From positions 148,847-212,846 of the forward strand of contig NZ_BMVG01000012.1 of NCBI RefSeq assembly GCF_014650595.1: a DNA stretch of 64,000 nt, written 5' to 3'. The position numbers and the translations under genes are program-made. The stretch is from Streptomyces alanosinicus (GTDB lineage Bacteria; Actinomycetota; Actinomycetes; Streptomycetales; Streptomycetaceae). Shown here in pieces: positions 33,637 through 43,092 of the stretch; position 1 is the first letter of the stretch, and the number at the start of each line of letters is the position of its first letter. The notes beneath the pieces are model-generated. The model was not told the origin of the DNA. It searched no databases and saw only the letters and a list, made by a program, of their open reading frames with translations.

Positions 33637-34380
33637 ATGGAGAATCCGCGTGTCGTCGACCGCCTCTGTCAGGCGACGGGGCTGCTGCTCGTGCTGTCCG
33701 GTCTCATGCACCTGGTGGTGTTCGCGGTCGACGGCGGCTCCTGGGACGGCCCCGTCTCCTGGCGCAAGCCCGTCACCTTCGGGCTCTCCTTCGGGCTGAC
33801 GCTGATCGCGCTCACCTGGGTCACGTCGTATCTGCGCATCGGCCCGCGGCTGCGCTCGGTGCTGCTGCTCGTCCTCGCCGCCGACTGTGTGGTGGAGGTC
33901 GGCGGGATCACCCTCCAGGCGTGGCGCCGGGTGCCCTCGCACCTGAACATGGAGACCCCCTTCGACACCGCGGTGTCGATGACGCTCGCGGCGGGCGGCG
34001 CTGTCCTGGTGGTCCTGCTCACGGTCTTCGCCGTCGCGTCCTTCCGGCGCCGGCCGGCAGGGCCGGCCGGTATGCCGCTCGCGATCCGCTCCGGGTTCGC
34101 GATCCTGCTGGTGGCGCTGGCCTCCGGAGCGGCGATGATCGCGCGCGGGGTCGTGCTGACGAGGACCGGTCACCAGGAGGCCGCCTACCACTCGACGGCC
34201 CCGCTGAAGCCGTTGCACGGTGTGAGCCTGCACGCGGTGCTCGTCCTGCCCGCACTGGCCTGGCTGCTGTCCCGCTCGCCTTGGGACGAACGCACGCGCG
34301 GGCGGCTCATGGCCACGGCGGTCGGCTGTTACGCGGCAGCCGTCGCCGGCGCGGGGGTGTGGGCGGTACTGACGTATTGA
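33637..34380 (+). CDS. Membrane protein, unknown function
   Basis: A 247-residue integral membrane protein with six to seven helices (GLLLVLSGLMHLVVFAV, VTFGLSFGLTLIALTWV, SVLLLVLAADCVVEVGGI, AAGGAVLVVLLTVFAV and others). A HQEAAYH segment in a loop may bind a ligand or metal. gggag precedes ATG 33637 at a suitable distance. I do not recognise a named family. The converse strand is a shadow only. Confidence 0.82.
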   Translation: MENPRVVDRLCQATGLLLVLSGLMHLVVFAVDGGSWDGPVSWRKPVTFGLSFGLTLIALTWVTSYLRIGPRLRSVLLLVLAADCVVEVGGITLQAWRRVPSHLNMETPFDTAVSMTLAAGGAVLVVLLTVFAVASFRRRPAGPAGMPLAIRSGFAILLVALASGAAMIARGVVLTRTGHQEAAYHSTAPLKPLHGVSLHAVLVLPALAWLLSRSPWDERTRGRLMATAVGCYAAAVAGAGVWAVLTY

Positions 34381-34497
34381 AGACTGACGTAGTGAAGGCT
34401 GACGTACTGCAAACAGGCGGGACGCCGAGGCCCCGGCCTACGCCGACTCCTCCGGCTCCGGAGGAGGGTCTGGAGGGTGGCCACCGCCGGGATGGCG

Positions 34498-34692
34498 TCA
34501 GCGTCGCTCGCCCGGCACGTCCATGACCGTGCAGACCACGCGCCACACGTCCTTCGCGTCCCAGCCGGCGTCCAGGGCCCCGTGCACGGTGTGCCCGTCC
34601 AGCTCCGCCATGACGTGATCGCGCGCGAAGGTGTCGGCGTACCCCGGACCGAAGTGTTCCGCCATCCGCTGCCAGAAGACCGTCAACCGCAT
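34498..34692 (-). CDS. DUF3046 family protein
   Basis: A 64-residue protein (MRLTVFWQRMAEHFGPGYAD ... DHVMAELDGHTVHGALDAGW DAKDVWRVV) that matches the DUF3046 family, which is found near recA in actinobacteria. The function is unknown. ATG 34692; the frame runs on upstream but other starts are not conserved. Its end lies in the gap after the membrane protein. Confidence 0.88.
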   Translation of the reverse strand: MRLTVFWQRMAEHFGPGYADTFARDHVMAELDGHTVHGALDAGWDAKDVWRVVCTVMDVPGERR

Positions 34693-34771
34693 GACTCCAG
34701 TATCCCGCCCCTGGGGGTGGGCCCGGCCGGGAGCCCTTGCCGAGACCGCTTTCCGTCCTACGGTCTGACCC

Positions 34772-35746
34772 ATGTCCGAAACAGGAGCTTCCCCACTCCC
34801 CTCCACGCCTCCGGCGCGCTCCCCGCTCTTCCGCGCCGAACAGTTCGTGTGGCTCACCGCGCGCGTGCTGGAGCAGCGCCTCTTCGCGTACCACTTCCTG
34901 CACGGCACCCCGGACGCGGTCGAAGCGGCGCTGGACGCCTACCGCAACGAGGACGGCGGGTACGGGTACGGGCTGGAGCCCGATCTGCGCGGTCCCGTGA
35001 GCCAGCCCCTGCACACCGCGCACGCGCTGCGCGTCCTGGACGCCGTCGGACGCTGCGGTGGGCAGCGGGTGGAGCGGGTGTGCCGCTATCTGACGTCGGT
35101 CTCCACCACGGACGGCGCCCTGCCGGCGGTCCGCCCCAGCCAGCGCGGGTATCCGACGGCACCGTTCGTCCCGGTCGTCGACGACCCCGCGAGCGAACTG
35201 CTCGCCACCGGACCCGTGGTCGGGCTGCTGCACCGCAACGAGGTGTGGCACGCCTGGCTGTTCCGGGCCACGGACTTCTGCTGGCAGTCCGTGGAGTCGC
35301 TGGACAAGTCCCATCCGTACGAGGTGGAGGCCGCCGTGGCCTTCCTGGACTCCGTCCCCGACCGCTCACGCGCGGAGGCCGCCGCGGACCGGCTCGGCCG
35401 TATGGTGCGCGAGCAGCGGCTCGCGGCCCTGGACCCGGACCGGCTGGACGCGTATCCCGTCGCCTCCGGTTACGCCCCGGGCGAGCACCACTTCCCGCAC
35501 GACTTCGCCAGGAGTCCGGAATCACTGGCACGCGCGTGGTTCACGGACGACGAGATGGCACGCTCCCTGGACCACCTGGCCGCCGAGCAGCAGGACGACG
35601 GCGGCTGGCCGGTACTCCCCCACTGCCCGAACCGTGGGTGGTATCCCCAGCGCGAGTGGGCGCCGGCCCCCGCGCTGGAGTCACGTCCCCTGGTGACGAT
35701 CGAGGCACTGCGCACCCTTCGGGCGTACGGCCGCTTCGTGGGCTGA
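34772..35746 (+). CDS. Alpha/alpha-toroid protein of the prenyltransferase/squalene-cyclase repeat fold
   Basis: A 324-residue soluble protein with repeat-like motifs found in prenyltransferases and terpene cyclases: YRNEDGGYGYGLEPDLRG and EQQDDGGWPVLPHCP, plus helix-rich stretches. It lacks the DXDD and DxD metal motifs needed by terpene cyclases. The fold may bind a ligand rather than act as an enzyme. Start ATG 34772. It is close to the azlCD genes but on the other strand. Confidence 0.7.
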   Translation: MSETGASPLPSTPPARSPLFRAEQFVWLTARVLEQRLFAYHFLHGTPDAVEAALDAYRNEDGGYGYGLEPDLRGPVSQPLHTAHALRVLDAVGRCGGQRVERVCRYLTSVSTTDGALPAVRPSQRGYPTAPFVPVVDDPASELLATGPVVGLLHRNEVWHAWLFRATDFCWQSVESLDKSHPYEVEAAVAFLDSVPDRSRAEAAADRLGRMVREQRLAALDPDRLDAYPVASGYAPGEHHFPHDFARSPESLARAWFTDDEMARSLDHLAAEQQDDGGWPVLPHCPNRGWYPQREWAPAPALESRPLVTIEALRTLRAYGRFVG

Positions 35747-35768
35747 GCCGGCCGGCGCCGGTGCCGTG

Positions 35769-36077
35769 TCACCCTCCGACGGCCCGTACGCCCGCCGTCA
35801 CCGCCACGGCCACCGCGACGACCAGCAGGAACGGCGCGCGCAGCACCAGCGCCACGGCGGCCGCGCCGAGCCCGGCGACCCGCGCGTCCAGCACGAGCGC
35901 GTGCCCGTCGGCGAAGGTCTGCTGCGCGGTCAGCGCGGCCAGGAGGGCGACCGGCAGCAGGGCCGCGAGGCGTCGTACGAACGGCCGCTCCAGGGCGGCC
36001 GCGGGCACCAGCAGCCCGGCGAGCTTGACGGCGTAACAGCCGACGACGGTCAGGCCGATCGCGATCCAGGTGTTCAC
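35769..36077 (-). CDS. azlD: AzlD-family branched-chain amino acid exporter subunit
   Basis: A 102-residue membrane protein with four hydrophobic segments (WIAIGLTVVGCYAVKLAG, ALLPVALLAALTAQQTF and others). It pairs with AzlC. GTG 36077 follows gaggaggaac and overlaps the azlC stop by four bases (GTGA), so translation is coupled. Confidence 0.9.
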   Translation of the reverse strand: MNTWIAIGLTVVGCYAVKLAGLLVPAAALERPFVRRLAALLPVALLAALTAQQTFADGHALVLDARVAGLGAAAVALVLRAPFLLVVAVAVAVTAGVRAVGG

Positions 36078-36895
36078 CGTTCCTCCTCGGGCGTCTGCGG
36101 TGTCGTCGATCCGTCGGCGGCGCGGGATTCCCGCGCCGCGCCCCGGCGCTCCGCCGCGGGCGTGTCCCGCCGGCGGGGCTCGGCACGGCTGTGACGGCCC
36201 TGGGCGACGAGGACGGCCGGGGCCGCCAGCGCCGCCACCAGGACCGGGACGCCGGCCGGCAGCACCGGCAGCAGGCCGAGGCCCAGCAGGACCGCCAGGC
36301 CCGCGGCCGCGCGCTCGGCGGCCGACTTCAGCATCGGCATGAGCAGGGCGAGGAACACGGCAGGCCCGGCCGCGTCCAGACCCCACGCGCGCGTGTCGCC
36401 GATGGCCTTGGCCCCGAGCACGCCGAGCAGTGTGGTGAGGTTCCAGAGCACGTACAGCGTGAGCCCGGTGACGGTGAAGCCGATGCGCCGGGCGCGTCGC
36501 GTCGGCTGTGCCAGGGTGACCGCCGTGGTTTCGTCGATCACCCACTGGGCGGCGAACGGCCGCACCGCGCGCGGGAGGGCGAGCAGCTGCGACAGCCGCA
36601 GCCCGTAGAAGGCGTTGCGCACGCCGAGGATGAAGGCACCGGCGGCCGCGGTGAACGGACCGCCTCCCGCGGCGAGTGCTCCGACCAGCGCGAACTGGGA
36701 GGCACCGGTGAAGACCAGGAGGCTGAGCGCGCAGGTCTGGAGCAGTCCGAGCCCGCTGCCGGCCGAGGTCACCCCGAAGGCGAATCCGGAGAGGCCGACG
36801 GCGATCCCGACTCCGAGTGCGTCGCGTACGACGGCCCGGTCGGGCTTGTCGGCGTCGTCGGCGGTCCTGTCTGTGAGAACTGTCTGTTGTGCCAC
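36074..36895 (-). CDS. azlC: AzlC-family branched-chain amino acid exporter subunit
   Basis: A 273-residue membrane protein, the large subunit of the AzlCD exporter. The typical AzlC stretch VVRDALGVGIAVGLSGFAFG and GASQFALVGALAAGGG are present, with about seven helices. The last 45 residues are an Arg/Ala/Glu-rich cytoplasmic tail. GTG 36895. The azlD gene overlaps it downstream. An AraC regulator lies upstream on the same strand, 24 bases away. Confidence 0.92.
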   Translation of the reverse strand: MAQQTVLTDRTADDADKPDRAVVRDALGVGIAVGLSGFAFGVTSAGSGLGLLQTCALSLLVFTGASQFALVGALAAGGGPFTAAAGAFILGVRNAFYGLRLSQLLALPRAVRPFAAQWVIDETTAVTLAQPTRRARRIGFTVTGLTLYVLWNLTTLLGVLGAKAIGDTRAWGLDAAGPAVFLALLMPMLKSAAERAAAGLAVLLGLGLLPVLPAGVPVLVAALAAPAVLVAQGRHSRAEPRRRDTPAAERRGAARESRAADGSTTPQTPEEER

Positions 36896-36918
36896 GTCCC
36901 GGACGGTACGGGCGGGTC

Positions 36919-37848
36919 TCAGTGACGGTCTTGTACGTTCTTGCGCTCACGCCGGCCGTCGGTCCTGTGCTCGCGCTGGTAGGCCCCGGGAGGCACGCCG
37001 ACGATCCGGGCGAAGTGCCGGTTCAGGTGGGGCTGGTCGGTGAAACCGACGGCCACGGCCGCCTCGGCAGGGGGCCGGCCCGCGTCCAGCAGCAGCCGCG
37101 CCCGGCGCACGCGGGCGTCGGTCAGCCAGGTGTGCGGCGGCATGCCGTAGGTCTCGCGGAAGGCCCGCAGCAGCGCGAACGGGCTGGTGCCGAGGTCGGT
37201 GGCCAGCTGTTCCAGGCTCGGCGGCCGGGCCATCCGCTCTTCGAGAACCGCACGCGCGCGTGCGGCGATGACCGCGCCGGCCGTACGGATCCGCCGCTGG
37301 GGCAGCGGGCCGCCGTTGAGCTGCAGCAGCCGTGTGACGGCGACGCGGAGCACGGTGTCTGCGGCCAGCGCGTTGCCCTCGTCGGCGGCGCGCAGCACCC
37401 GGTGGACGAGGCGGGCGGTGTGGAGGTCGTCGAGAACCGGGCTGACGAAACCCGGAGTGCCCCGGATGCCGGTGGTCTCGGCCGCGATCGCGGCGACCAC
37501 CTCGGGCGAGGGGTAGACCGCGCCGTACCGCCAGCCCTCGGGGACTCCGGCGCGGCCGGTGTGCGCGGTGTCCGGGTTGACCAGGGCGAGGGCTCCCGCG
37601 CCGACGGACACGTCGGAGCCGTGGTGGTGGAAGACCTCGACGCCGTCGGCTATGGCCGCGATCACGAAGTGCTCGTGGGTGTGCCGGACGAAGGTCTTGC
37701 GGATGTACCGGGCACGCAGCAGGTCCACGCCCGGCAGGTCGTCGTACCGCCAGTGCCGCGCACGCTCCGCCGGCCGGTCCCGGGCCGTTTCCCCGCCCGT
37801 CCGTTTCCCGCCCGTCGGTTGCTCGCCCCACGCCGCCGTGCCCGCCAT
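36919..37848 (-). CDS. AraC-family transcriptional regulator with cupin sensor
   Basis: A 309-residue regulator. The N-terminal cupin sensor includes RHTHEHFVIAAIADGVEVFH and LVNPDTAHTGRAGVPEG. The C-terminal AraC double helix-turn-helix includes LATDLGTSPFALLRAFRETYG and AAVAVGFTDQPHLNRHFARIVG. ATG 37848 is used; the longer frame to 37974 lacks support. It precedes azlCD by 24 bases on the same strand, so it probably controls that exporter, a common arrangement. Confidence 0.9.
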   Translation of the reverse strand: MAGTAAWGEQPTGGKRTGGETARDRPAERARHWRYDDLPGVDLLRARYIRKTFVRHTHEHFVIAAIADGVEVFHHHGSDVSVGAGALALVNPDTAHTGRAGVPEGWRYGAVYPSPEVVAAIAAETTGIRGTPGFVSPVLDDLHTARLVHRVLRAADEGNALAADTVLRVAVTRLLQLNGGPLPQRRIRTAGAVIAARARAVLEERMARPPSLEQLATDLGTSPFALLRAFRETYGMPPHTWLTDARVRRARLLLDAGRPPAEAAVAVGFTDQPHLNRHFARIVGVPPGAYQREHRTDGRRERKNVQDRH

Positions 37849-37956
37849 ACGCCCATTCTCCGCCCCACCGCCGCCGACCGGGCCCCGCCCCACCCCCACA
37901 GCATGACGTTTGCCCAGGTCAGCGTGATTGTCAGTGGCCGGGTGCAGGATGGACGC

Positions 37957-40900
37957 ATGGTCAGCTCCGCACACCGAGGCCTCGACGGCTTCTCACCCGC
38001 GACCCGCGGCTGGTTCACGGGGGCGTTCTCCGCGCCCACCGCGGCCCAGGCCGGCGCGTGGCAGGCCATCGGCGCGGGCTCGGACGTGCTGGTGGTGGCC
38101 CCGACCGGCTCGGGCAAGACGCTGGCCGCGTTCCTCGCCGCCCTGGACCAGCTCGCCTCGGCCCCGCCCCCGGCCGACCCGAAAAAGCGCTGCCGGGTCC
38201 TGTATGTGTCCCCGCTGAAGGCCCTCGCGGTCGACGTCGAGCGCAACCTGCGCAGCCCGCTGACCGGCATCCGCCAGGAGTCCGTGCGCCGGGGCCTGCC
38301 CGAACCCGAGGTCAGGGTAGGCATCCGCTCCGGGGACACCCCTGCGGCCGAGCGGCGCGCGCTGTCCACACGCCCGCCGGACATCCTCATCACCACCCCC
38401 GAGTCGCTGTTCCTGATGCTGACCTCGGCCACCCGCGACGCCCTGACGGGCGTGGAGACGGTGATCCTGGACGAGGTGCACGCGGTCGCGGGCACCAAGC
38501 GCGGCGCCCATCTCGCGCTGTCCCTGGAGCGGTTGGACGAGCTGCTGCCGAAGCCGGCCCGCCGGATCGGCCTCTCGGCCACCGTCCGCCCGGTCGACGA
38601 GGTGGCCCGGTATCTCTCGCCGCGCCGCAAGGTGGAGATCGTCCAGCCGGAGTCCGGCAAGGAGTTCGACCTGTCCGTGGTGGTCCCGGTCGAGGACATG
38701 GGCGAGCTGTCGGGCGCCCCGGCGGCGGACGCGGCCGAGGGCGCGGAGCGGCCCTCGATCTGGCCGCATGTGGAGGAGCGGATCGCCGACCTGGTCCAGT
38801 CCCATCGCTCCACGATCGTCTTCGCCAACTCCCGCCGCCTCGCCGAGCGCCTGTGCAACCGGCTCAACGAGATCGCGTACGAGCGGGCGACCGGCGAGAC
38901 CCTGGAGGAGCATCACTCCCCGGCCCAGCTGATGGGCGGCTCCGGCGCGGCCCAGGGCGCACCGGCGGTGATCGCCCGCGCGCACCACGGCTCGGTCTCC
39001 AAGGAGCAGCGCGCCCTGGTCGAGGAGGACCTGAAGGCGGGCCGGCTGCCCGCCGTGGTCGCCACGTCCAGCCTGGAGCTGGGTATCGACATGGGCGCCG
39101 TCGACCTGGTCGTGCAGGTCGAGTCCCCGCCTTCGGTCGCCTCCGGACTCCAGCGCGTCGGCCGCGCGGGGCACCAGGTGGGCGCCGTCTCCACCGGTGT
39201 CGTCTTCCCCAAGTACCGCGGTGACCTCGTCCAGGCCGCCGTCGTCACCGAGCGTATGCGCACCGGCTCGATCGAGTCGCTGAGGGTGCCCGCGAACCCG
39301 CTGGACGTGCTCGCGCAGCAACTGGTCGCCATGACGGCACTGGACACCTGGCAGTTCGACGACCTGCTCGCCATGGTCCGACGGGCGGCACCCTTCGCGT
39401 CGCTGCCCGAGTCGGCGTTCACGGCGACCCTGGACATGCTCGCGGGTCGCTATCCGTCGGACGCCTTCGCCGAGCTGCGCCCGCGCGTGGTGTGGGACCG
39501 CGTGACCGGCGAGATCACCGGCCGCCCGGGTGCCCAGCGCCTCGCCGTCACCTCCGGCGGCACGATCCCCGACCGCGGCCTGTTCGGGGTCTTTCTCGCC
39601 GGTTCCGACCCCAAGAAGGGCGGCGGCCGGGTCGGCGAGCTGGACGAGGAGATGGTGTACGAGTCCCGGGTGGGGGACGTCTTCACGCTGGGCACGAGTT
39701 CCTGGCGCATCGAGGACATCACCCGCGACCGGGTCCTGGTCTCCCCCGCGCCCGGGGTGCCGGGCAGGCTGCCGTTCTGGAAGGGCGACCAGCTGGGCCG
39801 CCCGCTCGAACTGGGCCGCGCGGTGGGCGCGTTCCTGCGCGAGGTCGGCTCGCTGTCCAGGGAGGACGCCCGGCTGCGGCTGCTGGCGGCGGGCCTGGAC
39901 GCCTGGGCCGCGAACAACGTGCTGTCGTACCTCGACGAACAGCGCGAGGCCTGCGGCCACGTCCCGGACGACCGCACGATCGTCGTCGAACGCTTCCGCG
40001 ACGAGCTGGGCGACTGGCGGGTCGTCGTGCACTCCCCCTTCGGTGCCCAGGTCCACGCCCCCTGGGCGCTCGCGCTCGGCGCCCGGCTGTCCGAGCGGTA
40101 CGGCATGGACGCGCAGGTCATGCACGCCGACGACGGCATCGTGCTGCGCCTGCCCGACGCCGACCTGATGGGCCTGGACCTGCTCGACCAGGCACCGATG
40201 AAGGCCGGCACGGAGTACGACAGCGAGCAGGCCCCGGTCGGCGCGGGGGACGTCTCCTTCGACAAGGGCGAGGTCGACCAGATCGTCACCGAACAGGTCG
40301 GCGGCTCCGCCCTGTTCGCCTCCCGGTTCCGCGAGTGCGCCGCCCGCGCGCTGCTGCTGCCGCGCCGCAGTCCCGGCAAGCGCACGCCACTGTGGCAGCA
40401 ACGCCAGCGTGCGGCCCAACTGCTGCAGGTGGCAAGCGAGTTCGGCTCGTTCCCGATCGTGCTGGAGGCGATCCGCGAATGCCTGCAGGACGTCTTCGAC
40501 GTTCCCGGGCTCGTCGAGCTGATGGGCGACATCGAGTCCCGCAAGGTGCGCCTGGTCGAGGTCACCACCCCGGAGCCGTCCCCGTTCGCCCGCTCCCTCC
40601 TCTTCGGATACGTCGCTCAGTTCCTGTACGAGGGTGACTCCCCGCTCGCCGAGCGCCGGGCCGCCGCGCTGTCCCTGGACTCCCGGCTGCTGGCCGAGCT
40701 GCTGGGCCAGGCCGAGCTGCGCGAACTGCTCGACGCCGAGGTGCTGACCGAGCTGGAGCGCGAGCTTCAGTGGCTCACCGAGGACCGCCGGGTCAAGGAT
40801 GTGGAGGGCGTGGCCGATGTGCTGCGGCTGCTCGGCCCGCTGACCGACGCCGAGTTGGTCGCGCGGGGCGCGGATCCGCACTGGGCACGCGAGCTGGCCG

Positions 40901-43020
40901 GGACCCGCCGGGCCATCAGGGTCCGGATCGCCGGTGCCGACCACTGGGCGGCGATCGAGGACGCGGGCCGGCTGCGCGACGCGTTCGGCACGGCCCTGCC
41001 GGTCGGTGTGCCCGAGGCCTTCACCGAGCCGGTGAAGGACCCCTTGGGCGATCTCCTCGCCCGATACGCCCGCACCCACGGCCCGTTCACATCGGCCACG
41101 GCGGCGGCGCGCTTCGGCCTCGGTGTGGCGGTCACCGAGGGCGCTCTGCAGCGACTCGCCGGCAGCGGCCGGGTCGTCCAGGGCGAGTTCCACCCGGCGG
41201 GCATCGGCCAGGAGTGGTGCGACGCGACGGTCCTGCGCCGTCTGCGCCGCCGCTCCCTGGCCGCCCTGCGCCATGAACTGGAGCCGGTGCCACCCGCCGC
41301 GCTCGCCCAGTTCCTGCCCCAGTGGCAGCACATCGGCAAGGGTCACGGGCTGCGCGGCATCGACGGACTGGTGCGCGCCGTCGAGCAGTTGCAGGGCGTC
41401 TCGGTGCCCGCGTCCGCGCTGGAGAAGCTGGTCCTGCCCTCGCGCGTGGCGAACTACACGCCCTCGATGCTCGACGAACTGACCTCGGCCGGCGACGTGG
41501 TGTGGGCCGGCGCGGGCGCCCTGCCCGGCAAGGACGGCTGGGTCTCCCTCTATCTGGCGGACGCGGCCCCCCTGTTGCTCCCGCCGTCCCACCCTCTGGA
41601 GCTGACCGCGCTCCACCAGTCCGTCCTGGACGTGCTCCGCGGCGGCTACGGCCTGTTCTTCCGCCAGATCGCCGACCAGGTCCGTGCCACCACGCACCCC
41701 GAGGTCACCGACCCCCAACTCGCCGACGCGCTCTGGGACCTGGCCTGGTCGGGCCGGCTCACGAACGACACCCTCGCCCCGATGCGCTCGCTGCTGGGTT
41801 CCGGTCGTACGGCGGGCTCCACAGCCCACCGCGCCAAGCGCGCCGTCCCGCGCGGGCGCTACGGCTCCTTGACGGCCGCCGCGCGCCCCGCCTCCCGTTC
41901 GGGACCGCCGACCGTCGCCGGCCGCTGGTCGCTGCTCCCCGCGGCCGAGCCGGACGCCACCGTGCGCGCCCACGCGCTGGCCCGCACGCTTCTGGACCGG
42001 CACGGCGTGGTCACCCGAGGTGCGGTCGCCGCGGAGGGGATCGAGGGCGGCTTCTCGGGGGTGTACCGGGTGCTGTCGGCCTTCGAGGAGAGCGGTCAGG
42101 CACGGCGGGGGTATGTGGTCGAGGGTCTGGGCGCGGCCCAGTTCGCCATGGACGGCGCGGTGGACCGGCTCCGCGCGGTGGCGGGCGCCCGCGAACGCGG
42201 CGAGAGCCTGACCGCGCCGGCCCACCAGCCCGGCTTCCCCACCCCGGGCCGCCCGCCCGGCTCGACCGACACGGCCTTCCCGGACGGCTTCACCGACACG
42301 GAGTTCCCTGGCGGCTTCCCCGACGCGGCCTTCCCGAGCGGCCTCGGCGCGCCCGACGGCGCACCGCACGACCACGCGCTCCCCGCCGACTTCGCCGGCG
42401 GCGACGGCAGCCGGGACGGCGGATTCGCCCACCCCGGTCTCGACGGCGACTTCACCTGGCCCCCGGCGGACCCCCCGTCCGGCCCCGGCGACCATGTCTC
42501 CCCCCGCGACCTCGCCGACCCCTTCGCCTCCCCCGGCTACGGCGGCCCCCGAGGGGGCGGAGCCGGCGTCTACGGCTCGCCGGCACACCGGGGGTACGGC
42601 AGCGGGCGTACGGGCATGTCCGCGCCCGATCCCCGTGCCGTGGTCCTCGCCGCGGCCGACCCCGCCAACGCCTACGGCGCGGCCCTCGCCTGGCCCGAGC
42701 CGCCGACCGGTGCCGGACACAAGCCGGGCCGCAAGGCGGGCTCGCTCGTCGTCCTGGTGGAGGGCGAGCTGACGCTGTACATGGAGCGCGGCGGCAAGAC
42801 CCTGCTGGCCTGGCCCGCCGCCCCGGACATCGCGGCCCCGGACGATCCCCGTCTGCGTACGGCCGCCGAAGCGCTGGCCGCGGCGGCCCGCACGGGCTCC
42901 CTGGGGACGGTCACGGTCGAGCGGATCAACGGCGCCCAGGCCCTGACCTCCCCCATAGGCGCCCTTCTGGAAGGCACGGGTTTCGTGGCCACGCCGCGCG
43001 GCCTGCGGCTGAGAGCATGA
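37957..43020 (+). CDS. lhr: Lhr-type ATP-dependent helicase, very large
   Basis: A 1687-residue superfamily-2 helicase. Walker A is APTGSGKTLAAF (about residues 47-58), the DEVH box is ILDEVHAVAGTKRG, and the other helicase motifs follow (SATVRPVDEVARYL, FANSRRLAERL, RVGRAGHQ). The following winged-helix and Lhr-core regions continue for about 1000 residues. A Gly/Pro/Asp-rich linker (about residues 1430-1550, GFTDTEFPGGFPDAAFPSG) divides the C-terminal domain. It likely acts in DNA repair; the Nei-type glycosylase follows 72 bases later on the same strand. ATG 37957 follows aggatgg; the frame is open far upstream but over the AraC gene. Confidence 0.93.
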   Translation: MVSSAHRGLDGFSPATRGWFTGAFSAPTAAQAGAWQAIGAGSDVLVVAPTGSGKTLAAFLAALDQLASAPPPADPKKRCRVLYVSPLKALAVDVERNLRSPLTGIRQESVRRGLPEPEVRVGIRSGDTPAAERRALSTRPPDILITTPESLFLMLTSATRDALTGVETVILDEVHAVAGTKRGAHLALSLERLDELLPKPARRIGLSATVRPVDEVARYLSPRRKVEIVQPESGKEFDLSVVVPVEDMGELSGAPAADAAEGAERPSIWPHVEERIADLVQSHRSTIVFANSRRLAERLCNRLNEIAYERATGETLEEHHSPAQLMGGSGAAQGAPAVIARAHHGSVSKEQRALVEEDLKAGRLPAVVATSSLELGIDMGAVDLVVQVESPPSVASGLQRVGRAGHQVGAVSTGVVFPKYRGDLVQAAVVTERMRTGSIESLRVPANPLDVLAQQLVAMTALDTWQFDDLLAMVRRAAPFASLPESAFTATLDMLAGRYPSDAFAELRPRVVWDRVTGEITGRPGAQRLAVTSGGTIPDRGLFGVFLAGSDPKKGGGRVGELDEEMVYESRVGDVFTLGTSSWRIEDITRDRVLVSPAPGVPGRLPFWKGDQLGRPLELGRAVGAFLREVGSLSREDARLRLLAAGLDAWAANNVLSYLDEQREACGHVPDDRTIVVERFRDELGDWRVVVHSPFGAQVHAPWALALGARLSERYGMDAQVMHADDGIVLRLPDADLMGLDLLDQAPMKAGTEYDSEQAPVGAGDVSFDKGEVDQIVTEQVGGSALFASRFRECAARALLLPRRSPGKRTPLWQQRQRAAQLLQVASEFGSFPIVLEAIRECLQDVFDVPGLVELMGDIESRKVRLVEVTTPEPSPFARSLLFGYVAQFLYEGDSPLAERRAAALSLDSRLLAELLGQAELRELLDAEVLTELERELQWLTEDRRVKDVEGVADVLRLLGPLTDAELVARGADPHWARELAGTRRAIRVRIAGADHWAAIEDAGRLRDAFGTALPVGVPEAFTEPVKDPLGDLLARYARTHGPFTSATAAARFGLGVAVTEGALQRLAGSGRVVQGEFHPAGIGQEWCDATVLRRLRRRSLAALRHELEPVPPAALAQFLPQWQHIGKGHGLRGIDGLVRAVEQLQGVSVPASALEKLVLPSRVANYTPSMLDELTSAGDVVWAGAGALPGKDGWVSLYLADAAPLLLPPSHPLELTALHQSVLDVLRGGYGLFFRQIADQVRATTHPEVTDPQLADALWDLAWSGRLTNDTLAPMRSLLGSGRTAGSTAHRAKRAVPRGRYGSLTAAARPASRSGPPTVAGRWSLLPAAEPDATVRAHALARTLLDRHGVVTRGAVAAEGIEGGFSGVYRVLSAFEESGQARRGYVVEGLGAAQFAMDGAVDRLRAVAGARERGESLTAPAHQPGFPTPGRPPGSTDTAFPDGFTDTEFPGGFPDAAFPSGLGAPDGAPHDHALPADFAGGDGSRDGGFAHPGLDGDFTWPPADPPSGPGDHVSPRDLADPFASPGYGGPRGGGAGVYGSPAHRGYGSGRTGMSAPDPRAVVLAAADPANAYGAALAWPEPPTGAGHKPGRKAGSLVVLVEGELTLYMERGGKTLLAWPAAPDIAAPDDPRLRTAAEALAAAARTGSLGTVTVERINGAQALTSPIGALLEGTGFVATPRGLRLRA

Positions 43021-43092
43021 CCGCCACCCGGCACACCGCCATCGCCACCGCCGGCCGGCGCCCACCTCACCCGACCGTGGCACGCTGGACGC

